Shown: positions 1 to 8,512 of the stretch, one piece after another
Layout: each line of letters opens with the position of its first letter
Numbering within the stretch: the first letter of the stretch is position 1
NCBI RefSeq assembly: GCF_042684265.1
Contig: NZ_JBHULB010000008.1
Location: forward strand, 62,001 to 126,000
DNA: 64,000 nucleotides
Origin: Croceitalea marina
Lineage (GTDB): Bacteria > Bacteroidota > Bacteroidia > Flavobacteriales > Flavobacteriaceae
Direction of reading: 5' to 3'
The notes under the pieces: generated by a model
Told to the model about the DNA's origin: nothing
Database searches by the model: none
The model's input: the letters and a program-made list of their open reading frames with translations, nothing else
Program-made: the position numbers and the translations under genes

Positions 1-223
1 GAAAACCCGTTACCAAAGCCAAAGAAGCAAACTCCGCCGTATCAACATTTAAAACGGCCGTTACTGCTTTGTTAGTAGCTTCTACAGGCTCAAAAAGCTT
101 TTCTGAGGCTTCAAAGCGTATCTCACCCGATTTGTCTATGTATTTTTGTTGCGCATTTACATTAAATAGAAAAAGGCTTATTAATAATACTACTGCAAGA
201 CCTTGTGTTTTTTTGTTCTTCAT
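1..223 (-). CDS. YceI-like periplasmic protein, partial (C-terminus beyond window edge)
   Basis: An open frame runs from an ATG at 223 to the window edge and gives about 74 residues. They begin with MKNK and a hydrophobic signal peptide ending near NVNAQ, followed by a mature part containing YIDKSGEIRFEAS and FEPVEATNKAV. That wording is typical of the YceI-like lipid-binding lipocalin family of Bacteroidota; the family call rests on the N-terminal third only. It lies 31 bases downstream of the cytochrome-like lipoprotein gene on the same strand, so the two are probably co-transcribed. YceI-like proteins are periplasmic and often sit beside c-type cytochromes, but the ligand is unknown. Confidence 0.6.
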   Translation of the reverse strand, partial: MKNKKTQGLAVVLLISLFLFNVNAQQKYIDKSGEIRFEASEKLFEPVEATNKAVTAVLNVDTAEFASLALVTGF

Positions 224-254
224 TTTTTTGTTCTTTAGCGGTTATAATCATTTA

Positions 255-638
255 TTAATTTTCTGGCAATCCGTTATCTATCCATTGTTGAATCATATCA
301 ATGGTATTTTGTGGCAATCTCCCTGATGGAGGCATAGCGCCTGGGGCTCCATTTTGACGAGACATCGCATTTAAAATAGCACCAGACCGATTACTCACCT
401 GCTGGTAATTTATTAGTGAGAAAGGCGCACCGTTTCTTGGCGGGTTGTCATGACAGCCCACACAGCTATTTTGTATTATTGCCCTTACGGTATTTTCATA
501 GGTGATCTCATTACTTTCAGGGTCATCATTGTTTTCTTCTTGCTGGTCGGCAAGAATTAAATCTGCTTCGCTATCATTTGTGCAACTGAAAAAACAGAGT
601 AGAGCCAAAAAGAGTAGCATTAGTTTAGTTGTTTTCAT
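255..638 (-). CDS. Cytochrome c-like lipoprotein with one CxxCH haem site
   Basis: The 127-residue product starts with a lipoprotein signal (FLALLCFFSC, lipid-acceptor Cys near residue 19) and an acidic linker. A single haem-binding motif, CVGCH, lies near the middle, with a downstream Met in GAMPPSG that could be the distal ligand. The end, MIQQWIDNGLPEN, is the usual last helix of small mono-haem cytochromes. It is probably an outer- or inner-membrane-anchored electron carrier facing the periplasm. The gene precedes the partial YceI-like gene on the same strand by 31 bases. Its redox partner is not visible in the window. Confidence 0.8.
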   Translation of the reverse strand: MKTTKLMLLFLALLCFFSCTNDSEADLILADQQEENNDDPESNEITYENTVRAIIQNSCVGCHDNPPRNGAPFSLINYQQVSNRSGAILNAMSRQNGAPGAMPPSGRLPQNTIDMIQQWIDNGLPEN

Positions 639-857
639 TGTTTTTGTTTTGAATATTAATTTGATGGTTCAAATGAAGAAATATCCCCGTGTATGTGCAC
701 TATTAAACTATGTGAGAGGGAATTTTTAGACTTAACAGGGAATATTTAAGCTTGAAAAAACAACAGTAATTCCATTTTTGAAGGTAAATACTGAGCAACT
801 GTTTGTTTTTAAATATTGCTATTTTAGCTGACTGAGTTTTACAACCAAAAAACAACC

Positions 858-1976
858 ATGCGCAAAGACCGCTTGTATCTTTCTACATTTTTGGCCATTA
901 CCTTTATCTTTTTGGTGATATCAAGTGTGGCGGTCCGCTATTTTGTGAATTTCAGCGTTGACAGAATATTGGAGACCCATCTTGAGTTTAGCAAAAGAGA
1001 GGCCCAAGAAGTAGCCTCATTATTAAGCACCCAGTTAAGAAATGGTATTGCCAAGGATACGGTAATTGTTACTTTTCAAGAAAGTATAGAGAATACGAAT
1101 CAAACAACAGGGTTTGTTAGTATGTTCGATTGGTCCGGAAGGTTCATTTGCCACCCTGATGTTAAAGTCGTTGGCCAAAATATTAGCACTGAAAAATCTT
1201 TTGTTTCTTCCGTATCCGATGATTTGACTTCTAAAAAATTCTACGACTTATTAAAGAACAAACAAGAAGAAGTGAGTATTGAAGACTTTGAAGATGGTCT
1301 TCAAGAATCTGAAGTAATCAGTATCTGTCCGGTTAAGAATTCAGACTGGATTATTGCGGCCCATACCAACACGCAAATTGTAATGGGTCAAATAGAAGAC
1401 TTGAGAAACAAGTTCTATACAATTTTAGTAATTATGGGTCTGGTGACGGTGGTGGCCTCTGTTGTCACCGTCAGGTTGATCGGTAGTACCTATGAAAAAA
1501 GATTAGAAGCCAATAATCAAAAACTATCCGATAAAGTAATAAATCTCGTAAAATTAAACAGTGCCGTAGATGCATACCAGAAAAAGGTAAGCGTTCAATC
1601 AGACCAGCAAGATGGTAACCGTGATGACGAAAACACTTCCAAGAAACGGATATTAACCTACCGAAGAAATGAGCTAAAACCTGTACCAACGGAAGAAATC
1701 GCTTATATCTATATGGAAAATACAATCACCTACGTAGTTTGTATAGATGGCAACAGAAGTACATCAAACTCTAGTTTAGATGAACTTTTTTCTAATCTTG
1801 ACAGAACTTCATTTTTTAGGGCGAACCGACAGTTTATTGTTGCAATCACGGCTATTGAAAAAATAGTAAAATATGGTAACAACCAGTTAAAAATCTTGGT
1901 GAACCCTAATTCTGAGGTAGATATTATTATTAGCAAGAACAAAGCTGCAGAATTTAAGCAGTGGCTAAATCTTTAA
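858..1976 (+). CDS. Membrane-anchored LytTR transcriptional regulator with extracytoplasmic Cache-like sensor
   Basis: This 372-residue protein has a transmembrane helix at about 8-28, an extracytoplasmic segment at 30-185 with a Cache-like signature (GFVSMFDWSGRFICHPD), and a second helix at about 187-209. A short coiled linker leads into a C-terminal LytTR DNA-binding domain at about 263-372 (EEIAYIYMENTITYVV, FFRANRQFIV). There is no kinase or receiver domain, so it is a one-component sensor linking an external small molecule directly to DNA binding. It stands alone, transcribed toward the tRNA-Ser gene. Its target genes cannot be deduced. Confidence 0.8.
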   Translation: MRKDRLYLSTFLAITFIFLVISSVAVRYFVNFSVDRILETHLEFSKREAQEVASLLSTQLRNGIAKDTVIVTFQESIENTNQTTGFVSMFDWSGRFICHPDVKVVGQNISTEKSFVSSVSDDLTSKKFYDLLKNKQEEVSIEDFEDGLQESEVISICPVKNSDWIIAAHTNTQIVMGQIEDLRNKFYTILVIMGLVTVVASVVTVRLIGSTYEKRLEANNQKLSDKVINLVKLNSAVDAYQKKVSVQSDQQDGNRDDENTSKKRILTYRRNELKPVPTEEIAYIYMENTITYVVCIDGNRSTSNSSLDELFSNLDRTSFFRANRQFIVAITAIEKIVKYGNNQLKILVNPNSEVDIIISKNKAAEFKQWLNL

Positions 1977-2024
1977 AAGTACCGATTGGTGGAAATTTTT
2001 ATTCCATAGAACAAAAAAGGTTAT

Positions 2025-2032
2025 TATATTTG
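2025..2032 (+). promoter_or_regulatory. Bacteroidota-type -7 promoter element of tRNA-Ser
   Basis: TATATTTG matches the TAnnTTTG -7 consensus of Bacteroidota sigma-A promoters and lies 11 bases upstream of the first base of the tRNA, the expected spacing for a start just ahead of the mature 5' end. Confidence 0.6.
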
Positions 2033-2043
2033 CACCCGCAATA

Positions 2044-2128
2044 GGAGAAATGGCAGAGTGGTCGAATGCGGCAGTCTTGAAAACTGTTGAGGGTCACACC
2101 TCCGGGGGTTCGAATCCCTCTTTCTCCG
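2044..2128 (+). tRNA. tRNA-Ser (anticodon UGA)
   Basis: The acceptor stem GGAGAAA pairs with TTTCTCC at 2121-2127, with discriminator G at 2128. The anticodon loop CTTGAAA places TGA at 2078-2080. A long variable arm is present, as expected for a class II tRNA, and the T loop is TTCGAAT. The 3' CCA is not encoded. The last bases of the gene are repeated downstream at 20073 and 44950, so this gene is the integration site of the island stack. Because the repeat restores the acceptor end, the tRNA stays intact after insertion. Confidence 0.97.
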
Positions 2129-2129
2129 C
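2117..2129 (+). repeat. attachment-site core (att1) at the 3' end of tRNA-Ser
   Basis: CCTCTTTCTCCGC is repeated exactly at 20073-20085 and 44950-44962, and as a decayed copy around 49417-49426. Its position at the tRNA 3' end is the classic crossover location for tyrosine-recombinase islands. Confidence 0.8.
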
Positions 2130-2151
2130 TTAGGAATTACCAAATTCCGCT

Positions 2152-2184
2152 AAAAGCCCGTAAACACTATGTTTTCGGGCTTTT
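2152..2184 (+). terminator. Rho-independent terminator after tRNA-Ser
   Basis: AAAAGCCCG at 2152-2160 pairs with CGGGCTTTT at 2176-2184, followed by a T run. Equivalent but different hairpins follow the att copies at 20073 and 44950. Confidence 0.75.
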
Positions 2185-2230
2185 TTGATTTTTTACAATA
2201 TCATCCAAAACCATATAATATCAAATAAAA

Positions 2231-2365
2231 GGTGCGTGATTCGGTGCGTAAATTTTTATAGTAAAAAACGCACCTAATTAGCCGTTAACTATTGTCATAT
2301 AAGGGTTTACGTGTAATTTGCATTTGTATTTTTTGTACCTTATAGTGCTATAAAAACCACGCACC
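2231..2365 (+). repeat. GGTGCGT iterons in the integrase promoter region of island 1
   Basis: GGTGCGT occurs as direct copies at 2231-2237 and 2243-2249, and inverted (ACGCACC) at 2268-2274 and 2359-2365, the last directly before the integrase start codon at 2367. The direct pair recurs at the other end of the island (19992 and 20004). They are probably arm-type binding sites for the adjacent integrase or its excision factor, and could also control its expression. Confidence 0.6.
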
Positions 2366-2366
2366 G

Positions 2367-3611
2367 ATGAAAACTACATTTTCAATCCTATTTTACCCAC
2401 GAGGTAATGACATCGACAAAAACGGTAATGCTCCCATTTACTTAAGAATAACAGTTAATGGAAAGCGTAGCGAGTTGAGTATAAAACGAAAGGTGCTATT
2501 GAGTAGATGGAACTCTGAGGCTGGAAAGGTTCGCGGAACAACAACTGATGTTCGTGAGCTTAATAAGTATATGGACACTATTAAAGTTAAAATCTACAAG
2601 ATTCAAGAAACACTATATGAGAATCAAGAGCTCGTCACAGCAGATATTATTAAGAATGTTTATTTAGGTAAAGGAATACATCATAAGATGCTACTCGAAA
2701 TTTTCCAAAACCATAATGATAAAATAGAGCGCTTAGTAGGGAAAGAATTTGCTCCTGGAACTATAGAACGCTACAAAACAGCGAAGAAACACGTTTCGGA
2801 CTATATAAGTTTAGAATATAACCTTGAGGATATTCCAGTAAAAGATGTAGACCATAAATTTATATCGGGCTTAGAGTACTACTTAAAAACAGAACGAAAG
2901 TGCGCGCATAATACAGCTATTAAGTATGTCACAAATTTTAAAAAAATCATACGTATTGCTTTTGCTAATGATTGGATTCAGAAAGACCCATTTGCAAATT
3001 GGAAAGCTAAACTTAAAATAGTTGAGAGAGAATTTCTTACCGAAGAAGATATTCAAAAAATGGTGGAAAAGGAATTACATACAGAACGTTTAGACCAAGT
3101 AAAAGACATATTTCTTTTTTCTTGCTTTACAGGACTAGCATATGCAGATGTTAAAAAGCTTTCACGCAACGATATAGTAATTGGTATCGATGGTGATAAG
3201 TGGATTAAGATAAAACGTTCTAAAACCGATACGCGAAGTAGCATTCCACTATTACCGACTGCTATTGATATCCTAAAGAAGTATGACGACCATCCTGATG
3301 TTTCTAATAAAGGAAGATTACTTCCTGTATTAAGTAATCAAAAAATGAATTCCTATATTAAGGAAATAGCGATACTTTGTAAAATTAGAAAGAACCTCAC
3401 TTTTCATTTGGCGAGACATACTTTTGCCACTACAGTAACATTGTCAAACGGTGTACCTATTGAATCTGTAAGCAAAATGCTTGGTCACAAATCTTTACGA
3501 ACTACACAACATTACGCTAAAATTTTGGATAGAAAAGTAAGTGAGGATATGAAAATATTGAAGGCGAAAATGCAGGCATCAACCCAAGTAGCAGAAAGAA
3601 AGGTAAAATAG
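2367..3611 (+). CDS. Tyrosine recombinase / integrase of island 1
   Basis: The 414-residue protein has an N-terminal arm-binding region (SILFYPRGNDIDKNG), a SAM-like core-binding domain at about 105-205 and a C-terminal catalytic domain. Catalytic box II reads HLARHTFATT and the tyrosine lies in LGHKSLRTTQHYAKI. The position usually held by the first catalytic Arg reads FTGLAYAD, lacking that Arg; this is also the case for CTnDOT-type Bacteroidota integrases. It sits next to the tRNA-Ser att site and iterons, as expected for the enzyme that integrates and excises this island. It is a close paralogue of the integrase at 20324, with more AT-rich codon use. Confidence 0.93.
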   Translation: MKTTFSILFYPRGNDIDKNGNAPIYLRITVNGKRSELSIKRKVLLSRWNSEAGKVRGTTTDVRELNKYMDTIKVKIYKIQETLYENQELVTADIIKNVYLGKGIHHKMLLEIFQNHNDKIERLVGKEFAPGTIERYKTAKKHVSDYISLEYNLEDIPVKDVDHKFISGLEYYLKTERKCAHNTAIKYVTNFKKIIRIAFANDWIQKDPFANWKAKLKIVEREFLTEEDIQKMVEKELHTERLDQVKDIFLFSCFTGLAYADVKKLSRNDIVIGIDGDKWIKIKRSKTDTRSSIPLLPTAIDILKKYDDHPDVSNKGRLLPVLSNQKMNSYIKEIAILCKIRKNLTFHLARHTFATTVTLSNGVPIESVSKMLGHKSLRTTQHYAKILDRKVSEDMKILKAKMQASTQVAERKVK

Positions 3612-3628
3612 CCTTTTCAAAGGGGCAT

Positions 3629-4288
3629 TCAATCGTCCTTATCCCCATCGTTTATTAGTTTTTCTACATAGCCAGAAATTGGACTGGTCTTTTTAGGTTC
3701 TTCCAGTTTAAAATTATTTTTGACAAAAATCTTCGCAATTATTTGCCAGTTATCTGTTTTCCACTTTTTGGATTTAATGAATACATAGAATTTTCTCGCC
3801 TCTATTTCTGGCCAACTATTTTGTCTGAAAAATGAAATGACTTCACTTTCATTAAAAAATAAGACAGGCTGTTTATTTAAGTTTTCTTTTGTTTTATGTT
3901 TATAAGAAGATACCAAATTTTGGTTAGGTTTTGGAACGCAGTTGTCCAAATTTTGGACCTTTAGTGTACTACAGGTTGTACCACTTTTGGGACAAGCTCT
4001 GGTCATCTTAATCTTAGAACCTCTTGATGGATGGTATGATGGATAGTAGGTAAGATATCCCCAGGTATCTAAATCTCGCAAATGATTATGATACGTTGTT
4101 TTTGATTTAATCTTTGCGCGCTCCATTATTAACTCCCGATTTATGGTTAAGGTCTCTTTGAAAAATTTTTTATTCCATAAATAGAAGAAGGCAAGGTATA
4201 ATGTGATATGTCCTTGTTTAATACGTTCATCGTTATTGAATATTTCCAATATAGTATTGAGGTGAATAATGTAGTTTACACTTTTCAT
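3629..4288 (-). CDS. Winged-helix-like protein of the island mobilization module
   Basis: The 219-residue protein is clearly homologous to the one at 21541-22191 in island 2. Its N-terminal 90 residues (VNYIIHLNTILEIFNND, QGHITLYLAFFYLWN, MERAKIKSKTTYHNHLRDL) look like a helix-turn-helix/winged-helix fold as in replication or transcription factors. The C-terminal part is less conserved and Lys-rich. Its ATG overlaps the stop of the BfmA-like gene (TAATG), indicating translational coupling. It converges with the integrase gene. A role in island replication, copy control or regulation is inferred from position; no specific family is recognised. Confidence 0.65.
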   Translation of the reverse strand: MKSVNYIIHLNTILEIFNNDERIKQGHITLYLAFFYLWNKKFFKETLTINRELIMERAKIKSKTTYHNHLRDLDTWGYLTYYPSYHPSRGSKIKMTRACPKSGTTCSTLKVQNLDNCVPKPNQNLVSSYKHKTKENLNKQPVLFFNESEVISFFRQNSWPEIEARKFYVFIKSKKWKTDNWQIIAKIFVKNNFKLEEPKKTSPISGYVEKLINDGDKDD

Positions 4289-4704
4289 TACGCATCATCA
4301 TTGTTATTCAAATATTTCTTTTCGCGAAAGCGAACGTCTTTCTCCAGATAAGGGTCATTTTTCTCCACCATTCGTACTTTCTTCTTTGGTTCAGCTTGTT
4401 CAAAAAGTGATTGTAGCATTGCTACTGTCGGTTTGGTCTGGTTCTTTTCAATGTCTTTCATTATGGCAATCATTCCATTCATTCGTTTTTTAATAAGAAG
4501 TGAAATCCGCTTCTCTAATGTTTCCATATTTGGTCCCATAGACTCTGTTGGCGAAATACAGTTTTCTTCAAAAAACTCAATCATAACCAATAAGGTCATT
4601 GATTTTGAAAGTGAGATTTCTTTACAAAATTTATTGAACTTAGCTGCTACTGAAGCTTTAATGCTTAAGCTCTTAAATTGCTCTTTTTCATATCCTTTAT
4701 CCAT
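4288..4704 (-). CDS. BfmA/BtgA-like mobilization protein
   Basis: The 138-residue basic protein resembles the small DNA-binding mobilization proteins BfmA/BtgA of Bacteroides transposons and plasmids, which bind oriT. Shared wording with the island 2 copy includes IEKNQTKPT and VEKNDPYL, and VRFREKKY near the end. No large relaxase is encoded nearby, so if it is a mobilization factor the relaxase must come from elsewhere. It is translated away from a conserved 700-base noncoding block that may hold oriT. The TTTTCGCGAAAGCG palindrome lies inside the gene at 4319-4332 and encodes part of VRFRE. Confidence 0.7.
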   Translation of the reverse strand: MDKGYEKEQFKSLSIKASVAAKFNKFCKEISLSKSMTLLVMIEFFEENCISPTESMGPNMETLEKRISLLIKKRMNGMIAIMKDIEKNQTKPTVAMLQSLFEQAEPKKKVRMVEKNDPYLEKDVRFREKKYLNNNDDA

Positions 4705-4846
4705 TTTTCCGTGAAAAATTTGTTGTCCTTATTTAGTTGTGAGCGTTTTTCCGTGAAAAACAACACTTCAATTTTTAAAACACAAAACAATAAATCGTTG
4801 TCAAGCACTAATTTTACTGGTGTTTTGAAAAAAAACTGAATATTGT

Positions 4847-4865
4847 AACATCGCGCCAGCGTGTT
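4847..4865. other. Hairpin with GCCA loop, candidate nic-proximal inverted repeat
   Basis: AACATCGC, loop GCCA, then GCGTGTT, and directly after it ACCCTCTTGCTAT. In island 2 the same place (22705-22722) reads AACCTGC-GCCA-GCAGGTT with the same flank. The loop and flank are fixed while stem bases change in a compensating way. Confidence 0.5.
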
Positions 4866-5370
4866 ACCCTCTTGCTATACAATCCCTCCATTTAATTTCG
4901 GGTTTGCAGTACTTTTTATCTAAAGCTAAAAAGCCTAAGAGGTGTTAAACTACACCTTGCATTTTTTAAGAAAAATCGATTCAACTTTTTAAAGTATTCT
5001 TAATAAATACTGGAGACCATTGATATTACTTAATAATGATTATGAGCATATTAGGTCAATAGTTAAGCCAATTATATATGGTTTAGATTGGTGTCAATTA
5101 GTTGCCACAATGGCATTTATCTGCATACTTATTATATCTTGAGCGTTTTCCTTTTCTTTTAGCTCAAAAAGCAGGGATTTGATACGTTTTACTATCTATT
5201 TATTAGATAAGATTGAGGTGAAAGTAGCCGATGATGATTTAACATCTACTTACTTCCCATAGCGCCATCGCTGTTACCTTTTCGGTAACCGACACTAAAA
5301 ATTTGAGCGAATAAGAACTTATAAAAGTGAGTGCGCGAACGGTTATGCAGTTCGTTTCGGGTAGAATTTT

Positions 5371-5394
5371 ACAACTTTGTGAAGTGAAAGTTGT
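5371..5394. other. Conserved hairpin with compensatory changes
   Basis: ACAACTTT, loop GTGAAGTG, then AAAGTTGT. The island 2 copies at 23228-23249 and 30416-30437 read AACCTTT-GTGGGAGG-AAAGGTT. The stem is retained although paired bases differ (A/T against C/G), so selection on pairing is likely. Confidence 0.5.
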
Positions 5395-5658
5395 AAGTGA
5401 AATTAATTAGTGGACTCTATTTCAAATTTGATAGAGTTCTATTCAGATGTAGTTCGCTTGTTAGGCTTAATAGCGAATGAAAGTAATGATAGCTACTTTG
5501 AAATTGTGTCCAAGACTTTTCTAAATGAAGCTCTTTCCCTGTAATGGAGAGCAACGGAATGTAGGGGAATGTGCTGAGTAATTGTAAACATCAAATGACC
5601 TGTTAAATAAAATATTTATCTTACCCAATATTTCTGTAAACTAGATTCTAATTTTTAA

Positions 5659-6345
5659 ATGATTACAACTTTATTTTCTGCAATTCTTGCATCTATTCTC
5701 CACGTTATTTCAGGTCCTGACCATCTTGCTGCTGTTACACCACTTGCTATTTCTTCACAGAAAAGAGGATGGAAAGTAGGTCTCGTTTGGGGTTTTGGGC
5801 ATTTAATAGGAATGCTTCTTATTGGTGTACTTTTTTTACTATTTAAAGAGGTTATTCCTATTGAAACTATATCTGGTTACAGTGAGCAGCTTGTTGCTAT
5901 TGTTTTAATTATTGTAGGTCTCTGGGCGTTCTACCGAATATTTAATGAAAAGAAAAAACATACACAACCACACACACATTCTGACGGAAACACACATATT
6001 CACAGCTATGAAAGTGATAGTGAACATCATTCCCATAAAAAGGAAATGAAACAGAATATTCTTTCTTCACTTAGCATAGGGTTTTTACACGGACTTGCTG
6101 GGGTAGCACATTTTATATTACTACTTCCTGTACTTGCTTTTGAAACAAAACTTGAAGGTGTTCAGTACATAATAGGATTCGCTATAGGTACAGTTTTAGC
6201 AATGACAGCCTATGCATTTATACTCGGCAATATTGCTAGATATTCTAAAAAAGCAAATGACCCAATATTCTTTAAAGGTATTCGATTTGCAGGCGGTTTA
6301 TTTGCTATAGTTATTGGAATTTATTGGTTATACCTCACTTTTTAA
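5659..6345 (+). CDS. UreH/NicO-type nickel (cobalt) permease
   Basis: This 228-residue membrane protein has about six helices. The first carries HVISGPDHLAAVTPLA and the fourth GFLHGLAGVAHF, the paired His-containing signatures of the UreH/SulfiteExporter-like nickel transporters. A cytoplasmic loop at about 98-130 is rich in His (HTQPHTHSDGNTHIHS), a likely metal buffer. It is convergent with the hydrogenase operon and overlaps the end of the NHL gene by 18 bases. The obvious role is Ni2+ supply for the [NiFe] active site; cobalt cannot be ruled out from sequence. Confidence 0.85.
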   Translation: MITTLFSAILASILHVISGPDHLAAVTPLAISSQKRGWKVGLVWGFGHLIGMLLIGVLFLLFKEVIPIETISGYSEQLVAIVLIIVGLWAFYRIFNEKKKHTQPHTHSDGNTHIHSYESDSEHHSHKKEMKQNILSSLSIGFLHGLAGVAHFILLLPVLAFETKLEGVQYIIGFAIGTVLAMTAYAFILGNIARYSKKANDPIFFKGIRFAGGLFAIVIGIYWLYLTF

Positions 6346-7428
6346 ATCACAAATAACCAATCTGTGGTTTCCTGTATCTGCAACAAATAAAGTGTCGCCT
6401 TCCGTAGTTATTGAAAATGGCCAATAGATAGCACTTTTAGTTCCGTGCATATTGCCTTTAAATTCGCTACTAGTCGTAAAATCTTTTCTGCCTATAACCG
6501 CTTTCGCGAAAGCGTTATTTTCAGTAGGTATGGTGTCAAACTTTAAAATGCGACTGTTCCCTGTATCATTCACTAAAATGCCATCTTTATAAAAGCAAGC
6601 ATCATACGTCCAATTCAGCGTATTTGCTTCTGGAGCTAGTCTAAACTGATTTTGCCCACAAGCATCAAAATTATCTTGCCCAATAATAATATCAGCTGGT
6701 TTTGAAAGTGCGTCTTCTTTAGAATTCCAAATAAGTACGCGATAAAACTGCGTATCGGCGACTGCCATTTGACCTTTACTATTTATTTTAATGGAATAGG
6801 GCCAAATAGGGTCGTCGTTATTATAATCTCGCGTCGTGAATGCAGGTTTCCCTATTACTTCATCTGCAGAAGCATAATTTTCTTTTGGAATATTTTTATA
6901 AACAAGTATGCGTCTATTTCCTGTATCTGCAATCCATAGACTTTTACCATCAGAAAATAAGCCGTACGGCCAATTAAGTGTTTGAGCAGTTGGGTCACTT
7001 CCTATCCCTTTTACATTAGGCAAATTGGTATCAAAACTAGGCTGCCCTAAAACAACATCTGCTGGTTGGGCATTTGATGTAGGTATAGAATGCCATATAA
7101 GTACTCTGTGATTCCACGCATCTGCAACAATTAGGGTTTCGCCATCACTCCATAAACCAGAAGGATATTGCAGCGTACTAGCGTTCACATCGCCTCCTGA
7201 ATTTCTTCCACTATCTTCAACTTCTAGTTGACCTAAAATAACATTAGGTTCTTGAAATTCTGTTGATGGGATTGTATGCCAAATAAAGACACGATTCTGT
7301 CCTGTGTCTGAAACAAAAAGCTTGTTTTTTGCTACAAAAACACCTCTAGGTGCTAGAAATGGTTTTTGTTCTGAACCTCTAAAAATACGTCCATTTGTGA
7401 CTTGGTCGCCTAGTGTTTTAAAATCCAT
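6328..7428 (-). CDS. NHL-repeat beta-propeller protein of the hydrogenase cluster
   Basis: The 366-residue protein has about five to six NHL-type blades with the recurring pattern ADTGNRRILVY..IP followed by a PADVVLGQ-like phrase (near residues 40-60, 95-130, 160-190 and later). There is no signal peptide, so it is cytoplasmic. I recall an NHL protein accompanying the hyp genes of group 2a uptake hydrogenases in cyanobacteria, where a role in small-subunit maturation was proposed; function here is inferred from that and from being the last gene of the operon. Its start is 3 bases from the hypE stop. It contains an island palindrome copy at 6499-6514, translated as AFAKA. Confidence 0.8.
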   Translation of the reverse strand: MDFKTLGDQVTNGRIFRGSEQKPFLAPRGVFVAKNKLFVSDTGQNRVFIWHTIPSTEFQEPNVILGQLEVEDSGRNSGGDVNASTLQYPSGLWSDGETLIVADAWNHRVLIWHSIPTSNAQPADVVLGQPSFDTNLPNVKGIGSDPTAQTLNWPYGLFSDGKSLWIADTGNRRILVYKNIPKENYASADEVIGKPAFTTRDYNNDDPIWPYSIKINSKGQMAVADTQFYRVLIWNSKEDALSKPADIIIGQDNFDACGQNQFRLAPEANTLNWTYDACFYKDGILVNDTGNSRILKFDTIPTENNAFAKAVIGRKDFTTSSEFKGNMHGTKSAIYWPFSITTEGDTLFVADTGNHRLVICDLKSEV

Positions 7429-7431
7429 AGG

Positions 7432-8490
7432 CTAGCAGATTCTAGGTAACTGTTCTCCTGGCAACATACTTACCACACGCTTTCCACCTATGGCACTTTC
7501 CATAATCACTTGTTTTGGATGCTCTTCGGTAACAGTTCCAATAATTTTTGCATTTGCGCCATTTTCATCTTTATGTAGTGCTTCCAGAAAATCATCTGCA
7601 ATAGATGCATCTACAAAAGCAATAAACAATCCTTCATTTGCCACATATATTGGGTCTAAACCTAATAATTCACAGGCACTAGCTACTTGATTATCAATAG
7701 GCAAATCTCTTTGCGCCATATCTATTCCTAAATTAATAGACTGTGCGGTTTCTTTGAGTACGGTTGCAATACCACCTCGTGTTGGGTCTGTGAGTAAGTG
7801 TATGTGTTCTCCAAAGCTATCTAGCAGACTACTTATGGTATGATTGAGGTTTATAGTATCACTTAAAATTTCAGAATCAAATTCAAGCCCTTCTCTAACA
7901 GACATAATAGCCATACCGTGAGATGCGATATTACCACTCACAATAATTTTATCACCTGCTTTTATGTTTTTTGCTGAAATATTAGCTTTAGAATGTATGC
8001 TCCCAACTCCTGAAGTATTGATAAATATCTTATCGCCTTTTCCTTTTTCAACAACTTTAGTATCTCCCGTTACCACGTGAACGCCCGCTTCTTCACAAGC
8101 ACCTTTTATAGCAATTAAAATCTCCCAAAACTCAGAAACTTTAAGCCCTTCTTCAATAATAAAACTAAGAGATAGATATTTTGGAATTGCACCACACATA
8201 GCAAGGTCATTAACCGTACCGTTTACTGCTAACTCTCCAATATTTCCTCCTGGAAAGAAGATAGGTGATACTAGGAAACTATCTGTAGAGAAAGCCATCT
8301 TGCCTTCTAATTGAAAGATTGCACCATCGTGACGTTCATCTAAGATAGGATTACTGAGTACATCAAAAACACCACTATCTAATAACTTATTGGTAAGTAC
8401 GCCACCGCTTCCGTGACCTAAGGTAATTACATCAAAATCCAATTTAGGCATTGGACATTGCAACTGCATTCTTATTTTTTTATCTGTCAT
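7432..8490 (-). CDS. hypE: Hydrogenase maturation protein HypE
   Basis: This 352-residue AIR-synthase-like ATPase carries ITLGHGSGGVLTNKL near the N-terminus and ends in the diagnostic PRIC, with the terminal Cys352 that receives the carbamoyl group. HypE dehydrates this to a thiocyanate, the source of the CN ligands of the active-site iron, acting with HypF. All expected motifs (TDSFLVSP, VHVVTGDTKV, LTDPTRGG) are present and the length is normal. It lies between the hypD and NHL genes with short gaps, so it is part of one operon. Confidence 0.97.
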   Translation of the reverse strand: MTDKKIRMQLQCPMPKLDFDVITLGHGSGGVLTNKLLDSGVFDVLSNPILDERHDGAIFQLEGKMAFSTDSFLVSPIFFPGGNIGELAVNGTVNDLAMCGAIPKYLSLSFIIEEGLKVSEFWEILIAIKGACEEAGVHVVTGDTKVVEKGKGDKIFINTSGVGSIHSKANISAKNIKAGDKIIVSGNIASHGMAIMSVREGLEFDSEILSDTINLNHTISSLLDSFGEHIHLLTDPTRGGIATVLKETAQSINLGIDMAQRDLPIDNQVASACELLGLDPIYVANEGLFIAFVDASIADDFLEALHKDENGANAKIIGTVTEEHPKQVIMESAIGGKRVVSMLPGEQLPRIC

Positions 8491-8512
8491 TAAATAAATT
8501 GGATTTTAAGGA

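Larger units (their letters stand above)
4705..5658. other. Long conserved noncoding block of island 1 (candidate oriT region or structured RNA)
   Basis: About 950 bases hold no credible gene. Much of it aligns with 22690-23270 in island 2: a hairpin at 4847-4865 followed by ACCCTCTTGCTAT and a TTTCGGG stretch; GGTGTCAATTAGTTGCCA near 5092; CTTATTATATCTTGAGCG near 5129; CCCATAGCGCC near 5256; and a hairpin at 5371-5394. Conserved order without coding potential, directly upstream of the mobilization gene in both islands, points to a transfer origin or a structured RNA. The last 250 bases are less conserved. Confidence 0.6.

Noticed and set aside
69..326. Plus-strand open frame of 85 codons at the window start
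   Set aside because: It is the reverse of the YceI-like coding sequence and its signal peptide; the minus-strand reading has a recognisable product, this one has none.
4705..5658. Possible CRISPR array or tandem repeat in the long noncoding stretch
   Set aside because: No evenly spaced direct repeats are present; similarity is to another locus, not internal.
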